8,397 bases of DNA from assembly GCA_017551845.1 (NCBI GenBank), contig JAFZKR010000031.1, forward strand, positions 1 to 8,397, read 5' to 3'. Below, one piece after another: positions 1 through 6,124 of this stretch. The notes under the pieces are model-generated. The model made no database searches, had not been told where the DNA came from, and saw only the letters and a list, made by a program, of their open reading frames with translations. Both the position numbers and the translations under genes were made by a program. Position 1 is the first letter of the stretch, and the number at the start of each line of letters is the position of its first letter. This DNA comes from Bacteroidaceae bacterium (GTDB lineage: Bacteria; Bacteroidota; Bacteroidia; Bacteroidales; Bacteroidaceae).

Positions 1-607
1 GATTGTGTTCTGCGGCGGATTCTCAAACTCAGACGTTCTTGGTTCCGCCAAGGGCTGGGCCGGTGCATTCTTGTTTAATCCAAAAGCCAAGGAGACTCTG
101 GATCGCTTCTATGCACGTAAGGACACCCTGTCACTGGGTATCTGCAACGGTTGCCAGTTGATGATAGAGCTTGGTCTTATCAATCCTGACTATGAGAAGC
201 AGGCACACATGCTGCACAATGACTCGCACAAGTTTGAATCGGCGTTCCTGGGCCTGACCATCCCGCAGAACGAGAGCGTAATGTTCAAGACACTGGGCGG
301 CAGCCGTCTGGGTGTCTGGGTGGCTCACGGTGAGGGCAAGTTCTCACTGCCTTACGCTGAGGATAAGTACAATGTAATTGCAAAATATACATACGCCGAT
401 TATCCCGCCAATCCTAACGGATCTGATTACAATGTGGCTGGTATAGCAAGTGCAGATGGCCGTCACGTAGCTATGATGCCGCATCCTGAGCGCGCCATAT
501 TCCCGTGGCAGTGCGGATACTATCCCGCTGAGCGCCTGGACGATGAGATCACCCCGTGGATTGAGGCATTCGTGAATGCCCGCAAGTGGGTTGAGGCTCA
601 CAAGTAA
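1..607 (+). CDS. purL: Phosphoribosylformylglycinamidine synthase, C-terminal glutaminase domain (5' partial)
   Basis: This is the last ~202 residues of the large single-chain FGAM synthase, which converts FGAR plus glutamine and ATP to FGAM in de novo purine synthesis. The reading frame is open to the left edge, so the catalytic synthase domains lie outside the window. What remains is the class I glutamine amidotransferase domain. The nucleophile Cys is in LGICNGCQLM (Cys codon at 143-145), and the His/Glu of the triad are in MMPHPERA near the end. The FCGGFSNSDVLGSAKGWA segment near the left edge is also characteristic of this domain. The frame ends at TAA (605-607), only 5 nt before the next start, which suggests read-through into the transporter genes. 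Full-length family members are about 1,230-1,300 residues. The identification is secure; the start is not visible. Confidence 0.96.
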   Translation, partial: IVFCGGFSNSDVLGSAKGWAGAFLFNPKAKETLDRFYARKDTLSLGICNGCQLMIELGLINPDYEKQAHMLHNDSHKFESAFLGLTIPQNESVMFKTLGGSRLGVWVAHGEGKFSLPYAEDKYNVIAKYTYADYPANPNGSDYNVAGIASADGRHVAMMPHPERAIFPWQCGYYPAERLDDEITPWIEAFVNARKWVEAHK

Positions 608-612
608 ACAGT

Positions 613-1149
613 ATGCTGTTAACCCTCTTCATCACCTTCTTCAAGATAGGTCTCTTCACCATTGGTGGGGGATACGCTATGATTCCGCTCATAGAGCGTG
701 AGGTGGTGGAGCGCAAGGGTTGGATTTCACGTGAAGACTTCCTGGACCTGCTGGCTATTGCCCAGTCCGCCCCGGGAGTCTTTGCTGTAAACATATCCAT
801 ATTCATAGGCTACAGGATGCGTAAGTCCATCGGCAGTATATTCTGCGCGCTGGGCACTGTGCTCCCCTCCATTATCATAATCCTGGCAATCGCCCTGTTC
901 CTGGGCAGTTACCGCGACAACCGGATTGTGGAGAATGTCTTTAAGGGTATTCGCCCCGCTGTAATAGCGTTGATACTTACACCTACCATCCGTCTGGCAT
1001 CAAAGGCCGGGCTGAACAAGTGGACCTGGTGGGTTCCGGTTGTGACAGCACTGCTTATCTGGTGGCTTGGGGTATCGCCGGTTTGGATCATATTCGCCAC
1101 GATCATCGGCGCAATTTTGTATTACATCCTTAAACTGAGGAAGGCATGA
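613..1149 (+). CDS. Chromate transporter family protein, short (single-domain) type, first of pair
   Basis: A 178-residue integral membrane protein of the CHR (ChrA) family. Only one CHR domain is present, so this is a 'short' CHR protein that normally works with a partner. Conserved features are FFKIGLFTIGGGYAMIPLIE (about residues 9-28), the W-I-S-x-x-x-F segment after it, and QSAPGVFAVN (51-60), followed by several hydrophobic helices (about 75-98, 114-125, 139-172). In characterised members the family moves chromate. For this gene the substrate is inferred from family only, and many CHR proteins have no tested substrate. It starts 5 nt after the purL stop, with no clear Shine-Dalgarno site. 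Its stop overlaps the start of the second CHR gene in an ATGA, implying translational coupling and a fixed ratio of the two halves. Confidence 0.9.
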   Translation: MLLTLFITFFKIGLFTIGGGYAMIPLIEREVVERKGWISREDFLDLLAIAQSAPGVFAVNISIFIGYRMRKSIGSIFCALGTVLPSIIIILAIALFLGSYRDNRIVENVFKGIRPAVIALILTPTIRLASKAGLNKWTWWVPVVTALLIWWLGVSPVWIIFATIIGAILYYILKLRKA

Positions 1150-1739
1150 GCGCGATGGTGTTATATCTTAAACTCTTCTGGACCTTCTTCAAGATAGGTC
1201 TGTTCGGATTCGGCGGCGGATACGGAATGCTGTCGCTCATCCAGAATGAGGTGGTGGAGAACCATCAGTGGATCAGCAACTCTGAGTTTACTGATATCGT
1301 TGCCGTAAGCCAGATGACTCCAGGGCCGATAGGCATAAACTCGGCTACATACGTAGGGTACAAGGCTATTGAGAATGCGGGCATGACGCGAACACAGGCC
1401 GTCTGTGGCTCTCTGATTGCATCATTCTCTGTAATGCTCCCCTCATTTATCCTGATGCTTCTGATTAGTGCCTTCTTCATGCACTACAAGAATCACAAGT
1501 CCGTTCAAACGGTTTTGAAATGGCTGCGTCCCGTAGTAGTAGGAATGCTTGCAGCAGCCGTTCTGCTCCTGCTAAATGAGGAGAACTTAGGCACATTCAG
1601 CGCAGCTAACCTCCAGCTCTACATAAGCATCGGTCTATTCCTATTATCATTCGTAGCTACCTACTTCTGGAAAATAGGCCCCATCAAAGTAATCCTCCTT
1701 GCCGGCCTCTTCGGCGGTCTCTTCTATTCATTCACATAG
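1146..1739 (+). CDS. Chromate transporter family protein, short type, second of pair
   Basis: A 197-residue paralogue of the preceding protein. It shares FFKIGLFGFGGGYGMLSLI (about 14-32), an aligned W-I-S-x-x-x-F segment, and the signature SQMTPGPIGIN (55-65), followed by hydrophobic helices (about 89-112, 127-143, 156-175, 179-195). The TPGP form here against SAPG in the partner is the usual difference between the two halves. In the Bacillus subtilis short-CHR pair both proteins are needed for chromate resistance and they have opposite membrane orientation; a heteromeric transporter is inferred here by analogy. It overlaps the upstream gene by 4 nt (ATGA). It ends in two adjacent TAG codons. 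No T-tailed hairpin follows, but a long inverted repeat lies 40 bp downstream. Confidence 0.9.
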   Translation: MSAMVLYLKLFWTFFKIGLFGFGGGYGMLSLIQNEVVENHQWISNSEFTDIVAVSQMTPGPIGINSATYVGYKAIENAGMTRTQAVCGSLIASFSVMLPSFILMLLISAFFMHYKNHKSVQTVLKWLRPVVVGMLAAAVLLLLNEENLGTFSAANLQLYISIGLFLLSFVATYFWKIGPIKVILLAGLFGGLFYSFT

Positions 1740-1778
1740 TAGGGACGTTTCCTTTTGTGATAATAATCCTAGGTGCAC

Positions 1779-1913
1779 AGAACTTTTAGGGGTATCGGTA
1801 TCGGAAACCGTCGCCACCCTCGGCGCGTTAGAGGGAGGGGCCCGCTCCGAAGGAGTGGGAGGGATAGGGCCTTTAGGCCCGTAGTTTCAGATACCGATAC
1901 CCCTAAAAGTTCT
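1779..1913. repeat. 135-bp inverted-repeat element with nested GC-rich hairpins
   Basis: Two 30-nt arms (1779-1808 and 1884-1913) are reverse complements except for one position (G1803 against A1889). They enclose a 75-bp GC-rich core. Each arm carries a tandem hexamer: TATCGG at 1793-1798 and 1799-1804, GATACC at 1890-1895 and 1896-1901. The core holds further self-complementarity. CCCGCTCC (1841-1848) faces GGAGTGGG (1852-1859) across a 3-nt GAA loop with one G-U pair. GGGCC/GGCCC (1867-1880) forms a second hairpin, and CGCC/GGCG (1812-1825) a weaker third. There is no T-run after the right arm, so it is not a standard terminator. No flanking target duplication is evident. It occupies most of the 241-bp gap between the chr pair and malY. 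It looks like a dispersed palindromic or MITE-like repeat, but copy number cannot be judged from one window. Confidence 0.85.
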
Positions 1914-1947
1914 CCCAAAAAAACTACACAGAAAGAACCATCCCTAT

Positions 1948-1955
1948 TATATTTG
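1948..1955 (+). promoter_or_regulatory. Candidate Bacteroidales -7 promoter box for malY
   Basis: TATATTTG matches the Bacteroidetes -7 consensus TAnnTTTG and lies 25 nt before the malY ATG. It sits in an AT-rich stretch just after the inverted-repeat element. A transcript starting a few bases downstream would have a leader of roughly 15-20 nt, and the sequence before the ATG is A-rich without a Shine-Dalgarno site, as is common in this phylum. I see no convincing TTTG/TTG -33 element about 20 nt upstream, which lowers confidence. No riboswitch-like structure lies between the box and the gene. Confidence 0.5.
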
Positions 1956-1980
1956 CATCGGGATAAAAAACCTGATAGAA

Positions 1981-3147
1981 ATGAAATACGATTTTGATAA
2001 AATAATAGACCGGAGAGGGAGCAACTCTGTAAAGTACGGAGCACTCAAAGATGTTTTTGGTCGCGATGATCTGATACCGCTTTGGGTGGCCGATATGGAT
2101 TTTGAGACCCCTGATTTCATTACCGATGCCTTGCGCAAGCGTCTTGATCACTCACTGTTCGGTTATACCATGGTGCCCGAAGAACTATGGGAGACAATAG
2201 CCCGTTGGGTTGAGGACCATCATGGCTGGAAGGTGCGTAAGGAGTGGATTACCTATATTCCGGGGGTGGTGAAGGGAATAGGGGCTGTGGTAAATGTATT
2301 CGTAAAGCCCGATGAGAAGGTTATCATACAGCCGCCTGTCTATTTCCCGTTCCGTCTGACTCCTCAGGGCAACGGCCGCAAAGTGGTCTTCAATTCTTTG
2401 AAAAGGATGGAGGGCGGCAGTTATGAGATGGATTTTGAGAATCTGGAGAAGGTTGCCGATGACAAATGTCGTCTGCTTATTCTTAGCAACCCACACAATC
2501 CTGCAGGAGTATGCTGGAGCAAGGAGACACTCGTAAAACTGGCCGATTTCTGCTTCGAGCATAACATTATTGTAATAAGTGATGAAATTCACTGTGACTT
2601 GACTCTATTTGGAAACAGACACATCCCTTTTGCATCGGTCAGTGAAAAAGCTGCAAGGATCAGCATTACGTTCGGAGCCCCATCAAAGACTTTCAATATT
2701 GCAGGCATAGTCAGTTCTTATTCCATTGTTCCCGATGACACTCTCCGCCGCAGATTCTATACGTGGCTTGAAGCAAATGAGCTGAACAGTCCTCATATGT
2801 TTGCACCCATTGCAACCATTGCCGCATATCAGAAAGGTGAGGAGTGGCGCAGGCAGCTTATCAGTTATATAGAGGACAATGTGCGCTTTGTTGAGGATTA
2901 TTGTAAGAACAATATCCCGGCGATAAAACCTATGCGTCCGCAGGCTACTTACCTGATATGGCTGGACTGCAGGGAACTGGGTCTAAGCCACAAGGAACTG
3001 ACAGACCTGTTTGTAAACAAGGCACGCCTGGCGTTGAATGATGGTGAGATGTTCGGTCCTGGTGGAGAGGGTTATATGAGGCTGAATGTAGGTACTCAAC
3101 GATCCATACTCAAAGAAGCGCTGGACAGGTTGATAATATGCAATTGA
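1981..3147 (+). CDS. MalY/PatB-type cystathionine beta-lyase (PLP-dependent C-S lyase)
   Basis: A 388-residue fold-type I PLP enzyme of the MalY/PatB family. It is expected to cleave the C-S bond of cystathionine (or cysteine conjugates) to give homocysteine or a thiol plus pyruvate and ammonia in the cytoplasm. Family marks are PLWVADMDF near residues 33-41, FGYT (60-63), LSNPHNPAG (168-176), SDEIHCDL (200-207), the PLP-binding lysine in GAPSKTFNIAG (Lys236), and the substrate-carboxylate arginine in YMRLNVG (Arg367). Length is normal for the family. The ATG at 1981 lies 25 nt after a TAnnTTTG box and is the first in-frame start giving the usual N-terminus. The stop at 3145-3147 lies 35 nt before the preferred start of the GH5 gene. 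The substrate could also be another beta-substituted cysteine; MalY homologues are hard to separate from aminotransferases by sequence alone. Confidence 0.88.
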   Translation: MKYDFDKIIDRRGSNSVKYGALKDVFGRDDLIPLWVADMDFETPDFITDALRKRLDHSLFGYTMVPEELWETIARWVEDHHGWKVRKEWITYIPGVVKGIGAVVNVFVKPDEKVIIQPPVYFPFRLTPQGNGRKVVFNSLKRMEGGSYEMDFENLEKVADDKCRLLILSNPHNPAGVCWSKETLVKLADFCFEHNIIVISDEIHCDLTLFGNRHIPFASVSEKAARISITFGAPSKTFNIAGIVSSYSIVPDDTLRRRFYTWLEANELNSPHMFAPIATIAAYQKGEEWRRQLISYIEDNVRFVEDYCKNNIPAIKPMRPQATYLIWLDCRELGLSHKELTDLFVNKARLALNDGEMFGPGGEGYMRLNVGTQRSILKEALDRLIICN

Positions 3148-3182
3148 GCACTGTTCCCAATTGTACAGAACTACATCACATT

Positions 3183-4178
3183 ATGAGCAAATTCCTATCA
3201 CACATTCAAAGATGGCATAACGCCTTAAGAGCTATCGTCACTCTATTGTTGCTTGCGTCGGTGATTACCGCAAACGCGCAAGTTTTCACAACCCGTAAAC
3301 ATAAACTGGTTGATGCTAACGGTAAGGTTTTCATTATAAAAGGAATGAATAACCCTCATGCCTGGTTCTCACAAAGAGCATACGATGCTTTGGATGAAAT
3401 CCGCTCTGTAGGCTGCAACACTGTCCGTATAGTGTGGCAGACAGGCGGTAAAGACCAGGAACTGGAAAGGATTATCAAAAGATGTATAGAACTGCAGATG
3501 ATACCGATGGTTGAACTTCATGACGTTACAGGAAGCTCATCGAAAGAAAGGCTTGTGGCAATGGCCCAATGGTTCTCCAAACCTGAAAGGGTGGCTATGC
3601 TCAGAAAGTATGAAAGATATCTGCTGCTGAACATAGCCAACGAATGGGGAGACCACCAGGTAAGCAGTAACCATTGGTTGGACAGTTATACAGATGCAGT
3701 TAATACCATGCGCGATGCGGGCTACATGACAACAATTGTGGTTGATGCTCCTGGATGGGGACAGAACATCACTCCGTTCATTGAAAGGGGAAACGACCTT
3801 ATCAAAGCTGATCCTCAGCAAAATATTCTGCTGTCAGTCCACATGTATGGTTCATGGAACGACTCTGACAAGATCAGAAAAGACCTCAAGACATGTAGTA
3901 AGCTCAAACTTCCGGTGATTGTTGGTGAATTCGGCTACAATAGCAATGACGGCCGTAACAATCTGGGTTGTAAAGTTGACCATAAGGTTATTATTGAAAC
4001 TTGTAACAAACTGAAATACGGATACATGCCTTGGTCATGGACTGGGAACAATGCCGAAAACCAATGGTTAGATCTGGTGAGCCCGGATGATTGGAAGACT
4101 CTTACATGGTGGGGGCGTGAAGTTATAGCCGGATCCGGCGGAATTAAAGCTACAGCAAAAAAGGCATCTGTATTTTGA
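3183..4178 (+). CDS. Secreted glycoside hydrolase family 5, probable endo-beta-1,4-mannanase
   Basis: A 331-residue exported enzyme. I chose ATG 3183 over the in-frame ATG 3138, which lies inside malY, because 3183 gives a good signal peptide: basic N-region, hydrophobic core LLLLASVITA, and cleavage near ANA-Q (about residue 32). The mature part is one GH5 barrel. GMNNPHAWF (54-62), VELHDVTG (110-117), NIANEWG with the acid/base Glu154, VDAPGWGQ (187-194), SVHMYGSW (218-225), VGEFGY with the nucleophile Glu249, and WSWTGNN (284-290) all fit the mannanase-like subfamily (GH5_8) better than cellulase groups. Both catalytic Glu are present, so it should be active. There is no lipobox and no separate binding domain. 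It follows malY closely and ends 3 bp from the opposing tcdA remnant. Neighbouring SusC/SusD genes are absent. The family is certain; mannan as substrate is a likely inference. Confidence 0.9.
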   Translation: MSKFLSHIQRWHNALRAIVTLLLLASVITANAQVFTTRKHKLVDANGKVFIIKGMNNPHAWFSQRAYDALDEIRSVGCNTVRIVWQTGGKDQELERIIKRCIELQMIPMVELHDVTGSSSKERLVAMAQWFSKPERVAMLRKYERYLLLNIANEWGDHQVSSNHWLDSYTDAVNTMRDAGYMTTIVVDAPGWGQNITPFIERGNDLIKADPQQNILLSVHMYGSWNDSDKIRKDLKTCSKLKLPVIVGEFGYNSNDGRNNLGCKVDHKVIIETCNKLKYGYMPWSWTGNNAENQWLDLVSPDDWKTLTWWGREVIAGSGGIKATAKKASVF

Positions 4179-4181
4179 TTG

Positions 4182-4612
4182 TCAGTATTGAACTGAACAG
4201 TCATCTATTTCAATTTTTGTAGCGTCCTGGATTACCAGACCGGCCAGGGTAAAGCCGAAGATGGCGGTGATGTGGGCCAGGGAGCCGTTGGTCTGGCCTT
4301 TGGTGATTTGGCTTAGGGTCTCCTCTTTTTCTTCGGGCTGCGGGCCTTTGTTTTGGAGTAGTTCATCAGAATAGACGCACTGGAACTGGTGGTAGCCATA
4401 AGCTGACGGTTGATGTTGCTTGCGCACACGCGGTCTGAGTCAACGATGGTAAGATGATGTATGCCCGAGCGGATAAGGCTCTCGGCGCACCATGAGCCGA
4501 CTCCTCCCACACCGAAAATGATGACACGCTTGGCGGCGAGTTTTATCATTGCTTCATCACCCAATAAGAGTTCTAAACGCCCGAAAATTCCGTTTTCTAT
4601 AGCCATAGTCAT
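4182..4612 (-). pseudogene. tcdA: tRNA threonylcarbamoyladenosine dehydratase, internally deleted remnant
   Basis: Two pieces of one TcdA-like (ThiF/E1 superfamily) protein lie in different frames. The N-terminal piece starts at ATG 4612 and reads RLELLLGDEAMIKLAAKRV, the nucleotide-binding loop IFGVGGVGSW, TIVDSDRV and NINRQLMATTS, then loses similarity at about nt 4385-4390 and ends at 4313. The C-terminal piece continues in a second frame from about nt 4385 (FQCVYSDE) through NGSLAHITAIFGFTLAGLVI to a TGA at 4182. About 100 residues normally found between these pieces are missing, and the frame is broken at the join, so no active enzyme is expected. TcdA cyclises t6A to ct6A in tRNA. The start overlaps the phosphatase stop (ATGA), so the gene was once coupled to it. 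An assembly error at the join is possible, but a whole central segment is absent rather than a single base. Confidence 0.82.
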
Positions 4613-5451
4613 TCAAGATAGCGCGCTTTGAGAGTGGCAATGTCAGCATCGGTCAGCCCGATGGGACCTCTCAGGTAGGCGTCCATGGAGCCGTACTCAT
4701 GGCCTATACGGTCCAGAGTCTTTATGAAATTATGGGTGTTGGCACCCAAAAAGGCCTTTACCGTGTCAATCTCAACTTCCTTACCTCCCATCTGACGTAC
4801 AGTTTGGCAGCATCGGTGAACCTCTTTCTCATAAACGCGGTTGGTTGCATCAAAGTCAGCTACGATTATCTCTCTGCTTGCTCCCAGTGCGGCCAGAATC
4901 AGGGCCGATGCAATTCCGGTGCGGTCTTTACCTTGGGTGCAGTGATACAGAATGGCACCATTTTCTGTTTCCAGGATTAGGCGGAAAAACTGTCTGAACT
5001 GTTTCTGGCAATCCGGGTGAAAGAGAAGGTTGGGGTACATCTGGTGCGCAATCATCTGGGCGGTCTGATTGAACGCTGCCATCAGCATGAACTTCTTTAT
5101 GTCAAACTGCTTTTGTCCGGTGAAAAGTTTTTTCTCATCGTCCGATGCCTGGTTTACAAGATTGCCGCTGGCATCTATATCAAGGCAGATGTATTCTGCG
5201 CCCGGTACCATGCGGTCATCCTTGCCCTTTTTCTCCTCGTCTTTCCTGAAATCAATTACTTTGGCTACGGGAAGGGATGAGAGATACTCCAGATCGGTAT
5301 CGGTGGCATCGGCCATATGAGCGGTGCGGATAAACGCACCGTCGCGCAGTCTGCGTCCATCCTGCATTATGTAACCACCCAGGTCGCGGGCGTTGACAAT
5401 GCCCTTTACCGGGATGAATTGCTGTTTGAACTCTGATGATGAAATGCGCAT
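4609..5451 (-). CDS. Tyrosine/dual-specificity phosphatase family protein (CX5R, Y_phosphatase3-like)
   Basis: A 280-residue cytoplasmic protein; no signal peptide is seen. The P-loop HCTQGKDRTG carries the catalytic Cys171 and Arg177. The N-terminal GIVNARDLGGY (17-27) and IRTAHMADAT (41-50), and VIDFRKDEE (65-73), match the PtpB/LipA-like tyrosine phosphatase family (Pfam Y_phosphatase3). Such enzymes remove phosphate from tyrosine, or in some cases from phosphoinositides; the Lys in the P-loop is shared with lipid-active members, but the substrate here is unknown. I chose ATG 5451 rather than TTG 5457, because the TTG lies inside a perfect TAAATTTG promoter box. The stop overlaps the start of the tcdA remnant (ATGA), so the two formed one operon. 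A hairpin terminator of the upstream gene separates it from 5554-5889, so it is likely transcribed from its own promoter. Confidence 0.86.
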   Translation of the reverse strand: MRISSSEFKQQFIPVKGIVNARDLGGYIMQDGRRLRDGAFIRTAHMADATDTDLEYLSSLPVAKVIDFRKDEEKKGKDDRMVPGAEYICLDIDASGNLVNQASDDEKKLFTGQKQFDIKKFMLMAAFNQTAQMIAHQMYPNLLFHPDCQKQFRQFFRLILETENGAILYHCTQGKDRTGIASALILAALGASREIIVADFDATNRVYEKEVHRCCQTVRQMGGKEVEIDTVKAFLGANTHNFIKTLDRIGHEYGSMDAYLRGPIGLTDADIATLKARYLE

Positions 5452-5454
5452 ACG

Positions 5455-5462
5455 CAAATTTA
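5455..5462 (-). promoter_or_regulatory. Candidate -7 promoter box for the phosphatase gene
   Basis: The - strand reads TAAATTTG, an exact match to the Bacteroidetes -7 consensus TAnnTTTG. TTG motifs lie 22 and 25 nt upstream (5485-5487 and 5488-5490) in the position expected for a -33 element, at the tail of the preceding terminator. The box ends only 3 nt before the preferred ATG (5451), so a transcript from it would have almost no leader. Either the message is leaderless or nearly so, or this match is accidental. Confidence 0.45.
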
Positions 5463-5491
5463 ATGATTTTTGTTATGATAGATGCAACAAG

Positions 5492-5520
5492 AAGGCCGGC
5501 ATCAGGGTGATGTCGGCCTT
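5492..5520 (-). terminator. Hairpin terminator after the small exported protein gene
   Basis: A 12-bp stem, 5492-5503 (AAGGCCGGCATC) against 5509-5520 (GATGTCGGCCTT), with one G-U pair and a 5-nt loop. On the - strand it is followed by TCTTGTTG, a moderately T-rich tail. It lies 33 bp downstream of the stop of the 5554-5889 gene, as expected for a Rho-independent terminator. On the + strand the stem is followed by TCTTAT, but no + gene reads toward it. Confidence 0.7.
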
Positions 5521-5553
5521 TCTTATAGTCCTTGTTACAAATACTATTTGATG

Positions 5554-5889
5554 TTATTTGGCTATGCGGTTGTTGAAGTATTCCATTGAAACGCTGTTCA
5601 TTGCAACATCATTCTGATCTGATACCAGGATCTCGCTGAAGATATCGTAGTAAACATCCATGATGTCCTCAATCTTTGCGGTCTTCTTGTCATCGTTGTA
5701 GTCAGCGCGGCATACACCTTCAATCTCGGTGAGCATCTGCTGGTACATGGGGATGAACTGGAGGGCGTCGTCCTGGCTGAGTTCTGCAACTACATCGGCT
5801 ACGGTGGCCTGATTGTCATTAACACTCTGAGCGTTTGCGTTGATTCCGAAGAACAGTGCTGCAACGGCAGCGAAGAAAATCTTTTTCAT
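5554..5889 (-). CDS. Small exported protein of unknown function
   Basis: A 111-residue protein with a clear signal peptide: Lys-Lys start, hydrophobic AAVAALFFGI, and cleavage near NANA-Q (about residue 20). The mature ~90 residues are acidic and appear mostly helical, with two amphipathic stretches: around LSQDDALQFIPMYQQMLTEI (residues ~38-57) and around KIEDIMDVYYDIFSEIL (~72-88). This pattern loosely recalls periplasmic Spy/CpxP-like (LTxxQ) helical proteins, which also have a 'x-x-F-x-P-x-Y' type segment, but I cannot claim membership. There is one Cys. The 5' leader is very A-rich (AAAACAAAACAAG, then a run of A), as seen before well-expressed Bacteroidales genes, without a Shine-Dalgarno site. 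It stands alone between two terminators, so it is probably monocistronic. No perfect TAnnTTTG box was found upstream. Confidence 0.75.
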   Translation of the reverse strand: MKKIFFAAVAALFFGINANAQSVNDNQATVADVVAELSQDDALQFIPMYQQMLTEIEGVCRADYNDDKKTAKIEDIMDVYYDIFSEILVSDQNDVAMNSVSMEYFNNRIAK

Positions 5890-6070
5890 AATTCTTATTT
5901 TTTTTGTTTTTACTAATCTTGTTTTGTTTTGAATGCCGCTCTCTCTCGCAGCTTTCGTAATTAAGAGTCAAAAAGTGGGTCGAAGTTAAGCGAAGAAGTT
6001 AATTATTTATCCTTCATTAACATTATGATTAACTAAAAATTCAAGGGTAAAAATGATATAACAAAAAGAA

Positions 6071-6101
6071 AATCAGCAATAAATGCAGTTTATTGCTGAT
6101 T
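6071..6101 (-). terminator. Rho-independent terminator after the GHL10 gene
   Basis: A perfect 13-bp stem (6071-6083 AATCAGCAATAAA; 6089-6101 TTTATTGCTGATT) closes a 5-nt loop. On the - strand it is followed by TTCTTTTTGTTATATC, a good T-rich tail. It lies 23 bp downstream of the GHL10 stop (6125-6127). The + strand side lacks a T-run, so it works in one direction only. The rest of 5890-6124 (235 bp) is AT-rich and holds the leader of the downstream gene, but no other feature I can support. Confidence 0.85.
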
Positions 6102-6124
6102 CTATGAAGTTATCAAAATAACAA

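Noticed and set aside
1779..1913. Integron attC-like site
   Set aside because: Length and symmetry are similar, but the right end reads GTTCTCC, not GTTRRRY, and there is no integrase or cassette array.
1699..2044. Overlapping open frames on both strands across the inverted-repeat element (61-91 codons)
   Set aside because: Their sequences are low-complexity products of the repeat arms and GC-rich core, run into neighbouring genes, and have no start context or family likeness. They should not be annotated as proteins.
3141..3163. CAATTG ... CAATTG at the malY/GH5 junction as a hairpin or operator
   Set aside because: Six-base palindromes 11 nt apart in AT-rich DNA; too weak to support a site.
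3138..3182. Longer GH5 start at ATG 3138, overlapping malY
   Set aside because: It adds 15 polar residues ahead of the signal peptide; ATG 3183 gives a normal export signal.
5293..5303. ATCGGTATCGG, the same 11-mer as in the repeat arm, inside the phosphatase gene
   Set aside because: Too short, within a conserved coding region, and without the rest of the arm; chance match.
4699..5320. Open frames on the + strand opposite the phosphatase
   Set aside because: Shadows of a well-supported gene with conserved catalytic motif; no family likeness of their own.
5981..5988. TAACTTCG on the - strand as a promoter box for the small exported protein
   Set aside because: One mismatch to TAnnTTTG, no -33 element, and the leader would be about 90 nt; not enough to call.
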